NCBI GenBank assembly: GCA_964498065.1
Contig: CAZCFZ010000105.1
Coordinates: 1-12,481, forward strand
Reading direction: 5' to 3'
Source: FEN-1297 sp964498065
GTDB taxonomy: Bacteria; Bacteroidota; Ignavibacteria; Ignavibacteriales; Ignavibacteriaceae
Length of the DNA: 12,481 nt
Within the stretch, counting starts at the first letter, position 1. Each line of letters begins with the position of its first letter. Below, one piece after another: positions 5,507-12,481 of this stretch. The notes under the pieces are model-generated. The model saw nothing but the letters and a program-made list of their open reading frames with translations. It made no database searches and was not told the origin of the DNA. The translations under genes and the position numbers were made by a program.

Positions 5507-5938
5507 ATGCATGTAAATAGAGAAAGATTTACTAAGGGCAACCTTGCTTTTTCATTAGCATTCTTTGTATCCTTTCTATATGAAATATTTAAATCACCGG
5601 ACTTTATTAATTCATATATTTTTACCTTAATTTATTTTCTCGGTGTTTTAGGTTATATAGTTGGAACCGTAACACAACTATTAACCTTGCATTTTACCGC
5701 AAGACCAAAAGATATTAACGTCGATGATGAAAGAGATAAATTTATTGTGTCAAAATCGTACCGGAATGCTCATATTAGCACGATTGTACTTGTTAACGTT
5801 ATAATTATATGTTTCATTTTTTATAATAAAACTCTCCAACCGGCTTTTTTCTTCAATCTGCTTTTGGGAACGCTTTTAATTTCTCATATTGTTTTAGTCT
5901 CTACTAGGGTTTTTTATTACAAAAGAGGCATTCAATGA
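5507..5938 (+). CDS. Four-helix membrane protein, DUF2178-like, paired with an XRE regulator
   Basis: The 143-residue protein has four predicted membrane helices, at about residues 12-28, 38-62, 90-108 and 113-133. Helices 2 and 3 are joined by a polar loop with the motif VDDERDKFIVSKSYR (DERDKFI at 74-80). A DER motif with a nearby Lys/Ser in such a loop is typical of the small integral-membrane families DUF2178/DUF3796, which are regularly encoded beside a small XRE regulator. The biochemical function of these families is not known to me. It might sense or modify the membrane, or modulate the regulator. Translation starts at the ATG at 5507, set by a strong ribosome site. Its stop overlaps the next gene by 4 bp (ATGA), which indicates coupled translation. 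The family name is from memory of the pattern and could be off by a sister family. Confidence 0.8.
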   Translation: MHVNRERFTKGNLAFSLAFFVSFLYEIFKSPDFINSYIFTLIYFLGVLGYIVGTVTQLLTLHFTARPKDINVDDERDKFIVSKSYRNAHISTIVLVNVIIICFIFYNKTLQPAFFFNLLLGTLLISHIVLVSTRVFYYKRGIQ

Positions 5939-6153
5939 AGAATGTTTCCATAACAAATAATATAAGGAAGTTAAGATTTAATTCTTCTGAAATGACCCAG
6001 CAAGAGCTTGCAAATAAATTAAATGTATCACGTCAAACTGTAATTGCAATCGAAGGCGGGAAATATTCGCCTACATTGGAATTAGCATTTCGCATAGCAG
6101 AAGTATTTAATGTTCCTTTGGAGGAAGTATTTCAATTTCACGCTTCTAGTTAA
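5935..6153 (+). CDS. Small XRE-family helix-turn-helix regulator
   Basis: The 72-residue protein is essentially one lambda-Cro/HTH_3 domain. The segment MTQQELANKLNVSRQTVIAI (residues 20-39) is the DNA-binding helix-turn-helix. It is followed by EGGKYSPTLELAFRIAEVFNVPLEEVF, which is typical of the short XRE regulators in two-gene units with a DUF2178-like membrane protein. There is no ligand-binding domain. The start overlaps the upstream stop (ATGA at 5935-5938), with AGAGG (5924-5928) as ribosome site. It probably represses its own operon by binding the inverted repeats at 5427-5489. Whether it also controls the receptor gene that starts 77 bases downstream is unknown; I saw no convincing copy of the TGTCAAG dyad in that gap. 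Confidence 0.93.
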   Translation: MKNVSITNNIRKLRFNSSEMTQQELANKLNVSRQTVIAIEGGKYSPTLELAFRIAEVFNVPLEEVFQFHASS

Positions 6154-6230
6154 ATTTTAAAATTGAACATTTACTCAAAAATATGGTATTCATTCAATTA
6201 TTTCCCGAATAAGAAGGAAGGGGGAACGAT

Positions 6231-8663
6231 ATGAAAAATTTTTCTGTTCTATTTATTGCTTTAGTGTTATTATCCATCCAAAACTTTGCACAGGAAAAAG
6301 GCAGCTACAGTTTAACCGGTGTCGTTGTTGATTCTGTTCTTGGAACCGGTCTTGCCAATGCTAACATTACGATAATTTCGAGGAAAGACGGTAAAACAAT
6401 TACCGGTGCCGCTGCAAATGCTAAGGGATATTTTTCAATCAATAAAATTCCCGTAAGCAATGTCCGGGTTAAATTCTCAATGGTTGGTTATCAAACAAAG
6501 ATAATCGATTCGGTATCGCTTGAAAATAATTCCCGCATAGGATTAATCAGGCTTTATGCCACTTCAATATTAATGCCTGCAGTAGTTGTTAAAACAATTA
6601 AGCCGATGATTGAATTTAAAATCGATAAAGAAGTAATTAACATCAACCAGGTTCCTGGCAGTACCGGTTCTTTGACCGATGCGCTAAAAAACACCGGACT
6701 CGTAGACGTTGATCCGCAATCGAGTTCCATCTCCGTAAGAGGACAAGCTGTTAAATTGGAAATGGACGGGCATCCTTATGAAATGCCGGACAACATGCTT
6801 TCCCAGCTTCCGGCATCTATGGTAGACAAGGTTGAGGTAATACTTTCACCCGGCGCAAGAGAAAGCGCTGAAGACGGTACTTATATTCTAAATATAATAA
6901 CAAAGAAAAATACACAAAATAATTTTAACGGCTCTGTTAGCCTAAATGCAGCTTCAAATAAAAGAAATTACGGGGGTCTGAATTTTAATTATAAAGTAAA
7001 CAAGCTGAACCTTTTCGCTTCAAGTTTTGGATACTTTGGCGACTTCAGCAATGATGCAACCACGGAGAAAAATAATTATAACAGTACAAGCTTTCATTAT
7101 CTGAATTCTAATTCCACCGGCAGCGGGAATGGATTTTTCGGAAATTTGAAATTAGGATTTGACTACGACCTTAATGAAAACAATTCTTTTACTTTCTTTG
7201 GTACGTACAGCAGAGATAAATATGATTTCAGCAATTTCAGTAATAATCTGGTTGAAAATAACCTTGCCGTACCCCAATACAGCTACGGAAATGCAACAAC
7301 TTCAAATATGACATGGAATAACTTTTCTCTCTACGGTTTTTACAAAAAGAAATTTGAAAAATCCTCGCCGCAATCCAAGCTGCCGGTTAGAGAGCTAACA
7401 TTAGATGCTTACTTTGCCAATATTTATAATCCTTCCTCTGCGGATTTGAATACAATTTACAGCTATCAAAGCAGCTTTCCGCAACTGCATAACAGCGGAA
7501 CAGTTGAGAATGCCAATACATTTATTTTTAGAATTGAATATGTTGAACCCTCCGAATTAGGTAGGTTCGAGACAGGATATAATTTTACTTACCGTCACAG
7601 GCAAAATGAAAACGACGCGCTGGATTATTCTTATTTAACCAATAGCTGGCTGGACAGTTTGAACTTGAGCAATTTTTTCAGGTATAAAGAGAATATTAAT
7701 GCTGCTTATATAACTTACTCAAAGGACTTCGGTAAATTCGGAGTGAAGGCTGGAGTTAGAATGGAAAATCTTAATACTGACGGCAACCAGGTTACTTCAA
7801 ATGAAAATTTTAAACATAATTTCCTAAACTTCTTCCCGAACTTAAATCTTTCATATAGATTAAGCCAGTTATGGCAGCTAACCTTCAATTCATTTAGAAG
7901 AGTGAGATATCCCGAACTGTATTATATAAATCCGTATAAAAGATATAACGGACCCAATAGTTATACTGCAGGGAACCCGGACATACAGCCGTATTATACT
8001 TATTCATATGCGCTGGGTTTATCCCAGTATATAAGTGTCTACTATAATTCTTCAGCAGGATTGTATCAGTATGTTACGGCTAATGTTCAAGACAGCATTT
8101 CATACACAAGTCCGGTAAACTTAAGCAGCAATAAAGTTTACGGTGTAGATTTATCTCTGCCGTATTACAATAGCCCAATGGCTTTGTTTCACCTGCCTGA
8201 TTTTATCTCAATGCTTAATATCCGGTTCACTTACAGGTACAGCAAGAGCATTGGCAGTTATTTGAATGAAGATTTGTCGGATTGGGGTTATTCCAAATCT
8301 TTAAATGCTTCGGTTGGATTAAAACTATGGTACGACATTGATGCAAGCATTTACCTTTATTATACTCCAAGAACTGAAAGCAAGAGATATATCGGCAATC
8401 CTACTTCATACTTATCAATTTTCTTCAGTAAGTCATTCTTAAATAAAAAGCTGAAGGTCAGCTTGTATATTACGGATATTCTTGACAGCAATAAATATGA
8501 CCGGCAGACTTTCGGAACCGATTATTATCTTCATAGCAGCTACACTATGCTGAACAACCGCAGCATTTCAATCGGTTTTACATACACGATTAACAATTAT
8601 AAGGCAAGACATGATAGAAATATTAACGACGAGCGGGATGCAAGCGGGCAATCGGTGAAGTAG
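6231..8663 (+). CDS. TonB-dependent-receptor-like outer-membrane protein with N-terminal CarboxypepD_reg-like domain
   Basis: The 810-residue protein starts with a signal peptide (about 1-21, ending FAQ). A carboxypeptidase-D-like beta-sandwich follows at about 25-115 (SLTGVVVDSVLGTGLANANITI, GYFSINKIPVSNVRVKFSMVGY). A plug domain lies at about 130-230, with TDALKNTGLVDVD, ISVRGQAVKLEMDG and DKVEVILSPGARES. The rest is a large barrel rich in aromatic strands, of the OMP_b-brl_3 kind, ending with ISIGFTYTINNYK and a charged tail of about 20 residues. Length fits the family. Such proteins are Bacteroidota-type receptors or surface-export channels; the substrate cannot be told, as no SusD-like partner lies beside it. 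Ribosome binding is strong (GGAAGGGGGA, 6215-6224). A separate promoter was not identified in the 77-base gap, so read-through from the XRE operon is possible. Confidence 0.9.
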   Translation: MKNFSVLFIALVLLSIQNFAQEKGSYSLTGVVVDSVLGTGLANANITIISRKDGKTITGAAANAKGYFSINKIPVSNVRVKFSMVGYQTKIIDSVSLENNSRIGLIRLYATSILMPAVVVKTIKPMIEFKIDKEVININQVPGSTGSLTDALKNTGLVDVDPQSSSISVRGQAVKLEMDGHPYEMPDNMLSQLPASMVDKVEVILSPGARESAEDGTYILNIITKKNTQNNFNGSVSLNAASNKRNYGGLNFNYKVNKLNLFASSFGYFGDFSNDATTEKNNYNSTSFHYLNSNSTGSGNGFFGNLKLGFDYDLNENNSFTFFGTYSRDKYDFSNFSNNLVENNLAVPQYSYGNATTSNMTWNNFSLYGFYKKKFEKSSPQSKLPVRELTLDAYFANIYNPSSADLNTIYSYQSSFPQLHNSGTVENANTFIFRIEYVEPSELGRFETGYNFTYRHRQNENDALDYSYLTNSWLDSLNLSNFFRYKENINAAYITYSKDFGKFGVKAGVRMENLNTDGNQVTSNENFKHNFLNFFPNLNLSYRLSQLWQLTFNSFRRVRYPELYYINPYKRYNGPNSYTAGNPDIQPYYTYSYALGLSQYISVYYNSSAGLYQYVTANVQDSISYTSPVNLSSNKVYGVDLSLPYYNSPMALFHLPDFISMLNIRFTYRYSKSIGSYLNEDLSDWGYSKSLNASVGLKLWYDIDASIYLYYTPRTESKRYIGNPTSYLSIFFSKSFLNKKLKVSLYITDILDSNKYDRQTFGTDYYLHSSYTMLNNRSISIGFTYTINNYKARHDRNINDERDASGQSVK

Positions 8664-8732
8664 ATTTGCGAATTATACTTAAAAATAGTAAACTAAAACT
8701 GGTAATGTTAATTCATTTACTCATTTCTTCCC

Positions 8733-8762
8733 TTGAAGGCATATCATATTTTACTATCTTTG
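8733..8762 (+). promoter_or_regulatory. Bacteroidota-type promoter directly before the second TPR gene
   Basis: TTG (8733-8735), 19 bases, then TATCTTTG (8755-8762) match the -33 TTG and -7 TAnnTTTG pattern described for the Bacteroidota primary sigma factor. The box ends only 4 bases before the ATG at 8767. Transcription would therefore start at or next to the start codon, giving a leaderless message. No Shine-Dalgarno site is present, which agrees. Confidence 0.5.
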
Positions 8763-8766
8763 AAGC

Positions 8767-10623
8767 ATGATAAAGAAAGTTTTTCCATTAGTATTTTTTA
8801 TTTCATCACTTTTATGTGCTCAGCAGTTATCCAACGATAATAATCAATATATGCTTGCACAAAATTATATACAGGCAGGCATGTATGCTAAAGCGCAGCC
8901 GATCCTTGAAGAGCTTTATAAGAATCAACCGGGCAATTATGAATATTTTAATTCCTTAAATCAGGTGTATACCCAATTAAAAGATTATGATGCTTCAATT
9001 GCTCTTATTGAAGATAGAATTAAAATGTCCAGCCCGGATATAAATTTGTACGGCATGCTTGGGACTACTTATTACATGAAAGGCAATGAAAAAGAAGCAT
9101 TTAAAACGTGGGATGATGCTTTAAAAACTCTCCCGCAAAGCGAAGTCAATTACAGGGTAATTGCCAACTATGCACTGGATAGACGCGCATTCGATAAAGC
9201 TATTGTATACCTTAAAAAAGGTCAGGATATTTCAAGCAATCCTATTTATTTCGCTTATGATCTTGGTAATTTATATTCTGTAACAATGCAGTACAAAGAT
9301 GCGACCGATGAGTATTGTTTTATTCTGACCAAATATCCGTCACAGCTAAATACTATAGAAACCAGGATTTTAAATTATATTAACAAGCCCGGAGCATTGG
9401 AACAAGCGCTTCCTGTTGTTGAAAAATATGCCAACAGCGATGAGATAAATTTTAAATTTCTGTTAGCAAGACTTTTTATTGAAAAAAAATCTTACGATAA
9501 GGCTTACGATATTTATAAAGATATTGAGGAAATTCAAAAAGATCAGGGAGCCCAGCTATTAAGTTTTGCTCAATTTTTATACGGAGAAAAAATCTATAAA
9601 ACAGCCGTAAAAGTGTATTCTGATATAATAAATAATTATCCCAATTCTGCAATTGTTTCTACGGCTAAACTCGGGTATGCAAAAACTCTTGAGGCTCTTT
9701 TGGATGAAAATAGTGATTCAAGTTTACCTTTATGGAAGCCGTATTATGAAATTCCGCCGGGTAATTCTTCGGAAATCGACAGAGTTATTTCTGCCTATCT
9801 TGAAATAAATAAACTTTATCCGCATTCGGAAGTAGCAAACGAAGCTCTTTTAAGAATCGGTAATATAAAGCTGGATAGACAGATGGATATTAAAGAAGCG
9901 GAAAAATATTTTAACATGATAGTTGAAGATTCTCCGCTTTCCAAATATTCCGGCGAAGCTTATAACGGGCTAGCAAAAGCTGCTATTTTTAATGGAGATC
10001 TGAAAAATGCTGCCGCTGACTTTTCAAAAATAATTTCCAACGACAGGAATTCGAAGGATTTGAGAAATTTAGCAGCTTACCGGCTTGCAAGAATTAACTT
10101 TTTTAAGGGTGATTTTTCAAAAACGAAACAATATCTTAAAAATATTTTAAGTGATCTGAAAAGCAATACGGCAAATGATGCGCTTGAATTATCTTTATTG
10201 ATGAACACTTCACAGAACGATTCGTCTAATCTAATAATTTTTGCATCGGGAGAATTGCTGGCAGAACAGAAAAAGTTTGAAGATGCCGAAAAGAAATACA
10301 AAGTTGTAGCTGCCGATCCGAATAAATTGATGCTTCAGAATTTAGCGGTTTTTCGTTTAGGTGAAATGGATCTGGCAATGAATAATTTGGACAGCGCAAT
10401 TGCAGTTTTTCAAAGAATTGCAAATGAGGGTCAAAAAAACATATATGCCGATAAAGCCTTATATTTGTTGGGAGAAATTTACCAATTTGGCTTAAAAAAT
10501 AAGGCTAAGGCTACCGAAACTTATGAAAATTTACTTGCAAAATTCCCCAACTCGTTATATCTTGATGATGCAAGAGCTCAAATTGTTAAATTAAGAGATA
10601 ATAAAACAAATAGATTGGAATAA
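8767..10623 (+). CDS. Exported TPR-repeat protein upstream of clpX
   Basis: The 618-residue protein has a signal peptide (about residues 1-20, FFISSLLCAQ). TPR-type helical repeats run from about residue 25 to the end, for example AQNYIQAGMYAKAQPILEEL, GMLGTTYYMKGNEKEAFKTW and YNGLAKAAIFNGDLKNAAADF. The C-terminal half, with EVANEALLRIGNIKL and ADKALYLLGEIYQFG followed by FPNSLYLDDA, resembles the repeat style of periplasmic YbgF/BamD-like proteins. It is probably a periplasmic or outer-membrane-associated scaffold; no specific partner can be named. Its stop overlaps the clpX start by one base (TAATG at 10621-10625), so the two are very likely on one transcript. That places an envelope scaffold in front of a cytoplasmic unfoldase. 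Confidence 0.85.
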   Translation: MIKKVFPLVFFISSLLCAQQLSNDNNQYMLAQNYIQAGMYAKAQPILEELYKNQPGNYEYFNSLNQVYTQLKDYDASIALIEDRIKMSSPDINLYGMLGTTYYMKGNEKEAFKTWDDALKTLPQSEVNYRVIANYALDRRAFDKAIVYLKKGQDISSNPIYFAYDLGNLYSVTMQYKDATDEYCFILTKYPSQLNTIETRILNYINKPGALEQALPVVEKYANSDEINFKFLLARLFIEKKSYDKAYDIYKDIEEIQKDQGAQLLSFAQFLYGEKIYKTAVKVYSDIINNYPNSAIVSTAKLGYAKTLEALLDENSDSSLPLWKPYYEIPPGNSSEIDRVISAYLEINKLYPHSEVANEALLRIGNIKLDRQMDIKEAEKYFNMIVEDSPLSKYSGEAYNGLAKAAIFNGDLKNAAADFSKIISNDRNSKDLRNLAAYRLARINFFKGDFSKTKQYLKNILSDLKSNTANDALELSLLMNTSQNDSSNLIIFASGELLAEQKKFEDAEKKYKVVAADPNKLMLQNLAVFRLGEMDLAMNNLDSAIAVFQRIANEGQKNIYADKALYLLGEIYQFGLKNKAKATETYENLLAKFPNSLYLDDARAQIVKLRDNKTNRLE

Positions 10624-11876
10624 TGGCAAAAAAACAAAATCAGAAAATTGTTAAATGTTCCTTTTGCGGAAGAGACGGAAGTGAAGTCGGCAGCATGATT
10701 GCCGGACCGGATGTATATATATGCGATATTTGTATCAGCAGCAGTGTGGATATATTGAAAAATAATTTGGCTGCTTTTAATAATACAAAATCTAAAGGAA
10801 CTTCACTGCAAACTCCGGCAGGGATAAAAAAGACCCTCGATGAATATGTAATAGGACAGGATAAAGCAAAAAAAATATTATCGGTTGCGGTTTATAATCA
10901 TTATAAAAGAATAAATTCAAAAACTGCATTTTTTGAACTTGATGATGTTGAGATAGAAAAAAGCAATATTCTATTAATCGGTCCGACCGGTGTAGGAAAA
11001 ACACTCTTAGCTCAAACGCTTGCAAAAATTTTGGATGTTCCGTTTGCAATTGCCGATGCCACAACTTTAACCGAAGCAGGTTATGTAGGCGATGATGTTG
11101 AGACAGTACTGGTGCATCTTTTGCAGGCTGCAGATTATAATCTGGAAAGAGCTCAAAAAGGTATTGTTTATATTGATGAAATTGATAAAATTGCGAGGAA
11201 AAGCGAAAGCACTTCAATTACCAGAGACGTTTCAGGAGAAGGAGTGCAGCAGGCGCTCTTAAAAATATTGGAAGGAACAGTTGCAGGCGTTCCCCCAAAA
11301 GGCGGAAGAAAGCATCCCGAGCAAAGCTTGATTAACATAAATACAAAAAACATTTTATTTATAGTCGGCGGTGCTTTTGAAGGTATAGATAAAATAATCG
11401 CATCTCGAATAAATAAAAACAAGATGGGCTTTTCTTCAAATTCCTTAAAAGGCAGAACTGAAGATGAGAATTTATTGCAGTATATTCTTCCTGAAGACTT
11501 ACTCCGTTACGGTTTAATTCCGGAGCTTATCGGGAGAATTCCGGTCATCGCGCCTTTGCAGTCTTTATCTGTCGAGGCTTTTAAGTGTATTCTTACCGAA
11601 CCTAAAAATGCCATCCTTAAGCAATATAAAAAGTTATTTATGATTGAAGGTATCGAGCTTGAATTTGATCCTTTCGCTATCGATGCAATTGTTGCAAAAG
11701 CAATGGAAAGAAAAACTGGTGCCAGGGCATTAAGGTCAATCGTTGAAGATTTTATGCTTGAAATTATGTATGATTTACCGGATAAAGAAAATGTAGAAAA
11801 ATGTATAGTCACAAAAGATGTCATTGAAAATGGAGCGGAACCCATCTATCTTGAGGCCGATAGAAAATCAGCTTAA
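10623..11876 (+). CDS. clpX: ATP-dependent Clp protease ATP-binding subunit ClpX
   Basis: The 417-residue product is a full-length ClpX, the hexameric AAA+ unfoldase that feeds substrates to ClpP. The N-terminal zinc domain has C12-x2-C15 and C34-x2-C37. The ATPase has Walker A GPTGVGKT (120-127), pore-loop GYVG (153-156), Walker B VYIDEID with D185 and E186, and the conserved segment TRDVSGEGVQQALLKILEGT. The sensor-2 region is GARALRS (366-372, with R368). The ClpP-docking loop reads MGF (268-270) in place of the usual IGF, a conservative change. All parts needed for activity are present. No clpP lies beside it in the window, unlike the common clpP-clpX order. It is probably translated by coupling from the upstream TPR gene, since its own ribosome site is weak (TTGGA). 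Confidence 0.97.
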   Translation: MAKKQNQKIVKCSFCGRDGSEVGSMIAGPDVYICDICISSSVDILKNNLAAFNNTKSKGTSLQTPAGIKKTLDEYVIGQDKAKKILSVAVYNHYKRINSKTAFFELDDVEIEKSNILLIGPTGVGKTLLAQTLAKILDVPFAIADATTLTEAGYVGDDVETVLVHLLQAADYNLERAQKGIVYIDEIDKIARKSESTSITRDVSGEGVQQALLKILEGTVAGVPPKGGRKHPEQSLININTKNILFIVGGAFEGIDKIIASRINKNKMGFSSNSLKGRTEDENLLQYILPEDLLRYGLIPELIGRIPVIAPLQSLSVEAFKCILTEPKNAILKQYKKLFMIEGIELEFDPFAIDAIVAKAMERKTGARALRSIVEDFMLEIMYDLPDKENVEKCIVTKDVIENGAEPIYLEADRKSA

Positions 11877-11900
11877 CCAGTAAATTTATATTTAGTTTTA

Positions 11901-11933
11901 AGGGGCGGTCTTTCAGGATCGCCTTTAATGTTT
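11901..11933 (+). terminator. Hairpin terminator after clpX
   Basis: GGCGGTC (11904-11910) pairs with GATCGCC (11917-11923), with one G-U pair, around the loop TTTCAG. The stem can be lengthened by AGG (11901-11903) pairing with TTT (11924-11926) through an A-T and two G-U pairs. TTTAATGTTT follows. It lies 24 bases after the clpX stop and before the next gene, so a Rho-independent terminator is likely, although the T-run is interrupted. Confidence 0.55.
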
Positions 11934-11951
11934 AAAGATAAGTATTGTATT

Positions 11952-12481
11952 ATGTTGAAGAAGATTATATTTGTCCTTTTGCTGCTTCCTTATTTTGCCT
12001 TACCACAATCAAAAATTTTAATCTATATGGATTTGAAGCAGACCGATCATTTAAAAGCATACGGAATAACTTACCATGCACTTGCACGCGGAGAAACTGC
12101 GGATTGGCTGCTGAATTACAGAGGCGGTTCTTTTATGCTGGATTATACTACTCAGACTGCCAATGAGTGCAGAGTTGACGGTGTTGCATTCGATGCTCTT
12201 TCCACTTCGCAGGCTGCGCAAGTATACTCTACCGTACAGGCCGAAGATAATAATATGGCTGTTGTTCGATTAGAGAAAGCGCCGAAGATTGCAGTTTATG
12301 TTCCCCCAAGTTTTCAGCCGTGGGATGATGCCGTTACGCTTGTGCTTGATTATGCAAAAATCCCTTATACGAAAATTTGGAACGATGAAATTTTAAGAGG
12401 CGATCTTTCAAAATATGACTGGCTTCATCTTCATCACGAAGATTTTACGGGCCAGTACGGAAAATTTTATGCAAGCTTCAG
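11952..12481 (+). CDS. Secreted conserved protein often labelled 'asparagine synthetase B', N-terminal part
   Basis: An open frame runs from the ATG at 11952 to the window edge without a stop, giving the first 176 residues. It begins with a signal peptide (MLKKIIFVLLLLPYFALPQ). YMDLKQTDHLKAYG, WLLNYRGGSFMLDY, KAPKIAVYVPPSFQPWDDAVTL and YDWLHLHHEDFTGQYGKFY follow. I recognise this pattern from a family widespread in Bacteroidota and relatives that databases often name asparagine synthetase B. The visible part does not support that name: it is exported, and it lacks the N-terminal catalytic Cys of the glutaminase domain. Its real function is unknown to me. The KIAVYVPP...DDAVTLVLDYAKIPY stretch looks like the start of a Rossmann-type or amidotransferase-like fold. 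The gene is preceded by a terminator-like hairpin, so it probably has its own promoter. No ribosome binding site is evident. Confidence 0.8.
   Translation, partial: MLKKIIFVLLLLPYFALPQSKILIYMDLKQTDHLKAYGITYHALARGETADWLLNYRGGSFMLDYTTQTANECRVDGVAFDALSTSQAAQVYSTVQAEDNNMAVVRLEKAPKIAVYVPPSFQPWDDAVTLVLDYAKIPYTKIWNDEILRGDLSKYDWLHLHHEDFTGQYGKFYASF

Noticed and set aside
8685..8757. ATAGTAAA (8685-8692) and TTTACTAT (8750-8757) as an operator loop
   Set aside because: The arms are short and AT-rich and are 57 bases apart, so chance is a sufficient explanation, although the right arm touches the -7 box.
11945..12166. 73-codon plus-strand frame beginning MYYVEEDY
   Set aside because: It overlaps, in another frame, the better-supported frame from 11952 that has a signal peptide and family motifs and stays open to the window end.
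1..12481. CRISPR array, tRNA, rRNA, insertion sequence or prophage genes
   Set aside because: No regularly spaced long repeats, no cloverleaf-like sequence, no transposase motifs and no terminal inverted repeats with target duplication were seen.

Overview
The window is AT-rich DNA that reads like a member of the Bacteroidota/Chlorobiota/Ignavibacteriota group. The sequence support is: a large receptor built as carboxypeptidase-D-like domain, TonB plug and outer-membrane barrel; many exported TPR proteins; a lipoprotein carrying TonB C-terminal domains; a conserved secreted protein often labelled 'asparagine synthetase B' in that group; and one promoter of Bacteroidota type (TTG, 19 bp, TATCTTTG) directly before a gene. 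Several other genes have clear Shine-Dalgarno sites and one has an E. coli-like TTGACA promoter. That mixture, together with a c-type cytochrome fused to a barrel, makes me favour an Ignavibacteria-like organism over a typical Bacteroidota. This placement is inference; no rRNA or other phylogenetic marker gene is present apart from clpX and the start of dxr.

Layout. Positions 1-304 (minus strand) hold the N-terminus of DXP reductoisomerase (dxr). A divergent intergenic region with two inverted repeats leads to a plus-strand gene (583-1725) for an exported protein with one CxxCH haem site followed by an outer-membrane beta-barrel, similar in architecture to Cyc2-type cytochrome-porins. After it comes a perfect 30-bp palindrome with short phased repeats. 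Positions 1948-5103 are a four-gene operon: exported TPR protein, ECF sigma factor, zinc-finger membrane anti-sigma factor, and a lipoprotein with one clear and one degenerate TonB C-terminal domain. The first two genes use GTG and TTG starts.

About 400 bp without a convincing gene follows (5104-5506). Its right end holds a compact control region: two abutting perfect inverted repeats laid over a sigma70-like promoter. This drives a two-gene unit of a four-helix membrane protein (DUF2178-like) and a small XRE-family regulator that overlap by 4 bp. A TonB-dependent-receptor-like barrel protein (6231-8663) follows. Then a second exported TPR protein (8767-10623), with a likely leaderless start, overlaps clpX (10623-11876) by one base. 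A terminator-like hairpin separates clpX from the truncated start of the 'asparagine synthetase B'-like secreted protein (11952 to the window end).

How the parts fit. Most of the window concerns the cell envelope: surface electron transfer (possible), envelope sensing through the sigma/anti-sigma pair, and outer-membrane receptors. dxr (isoprenoid precursors) and clpX (protein unfolding) are housekeeping genes at the flanks. The least ordinary parts are the cytochrome-barrel fusion, the sigma operon ending in a double-TonB-domain lipoprotein, and the symmetric operator of the membrane protein/XRE pair.
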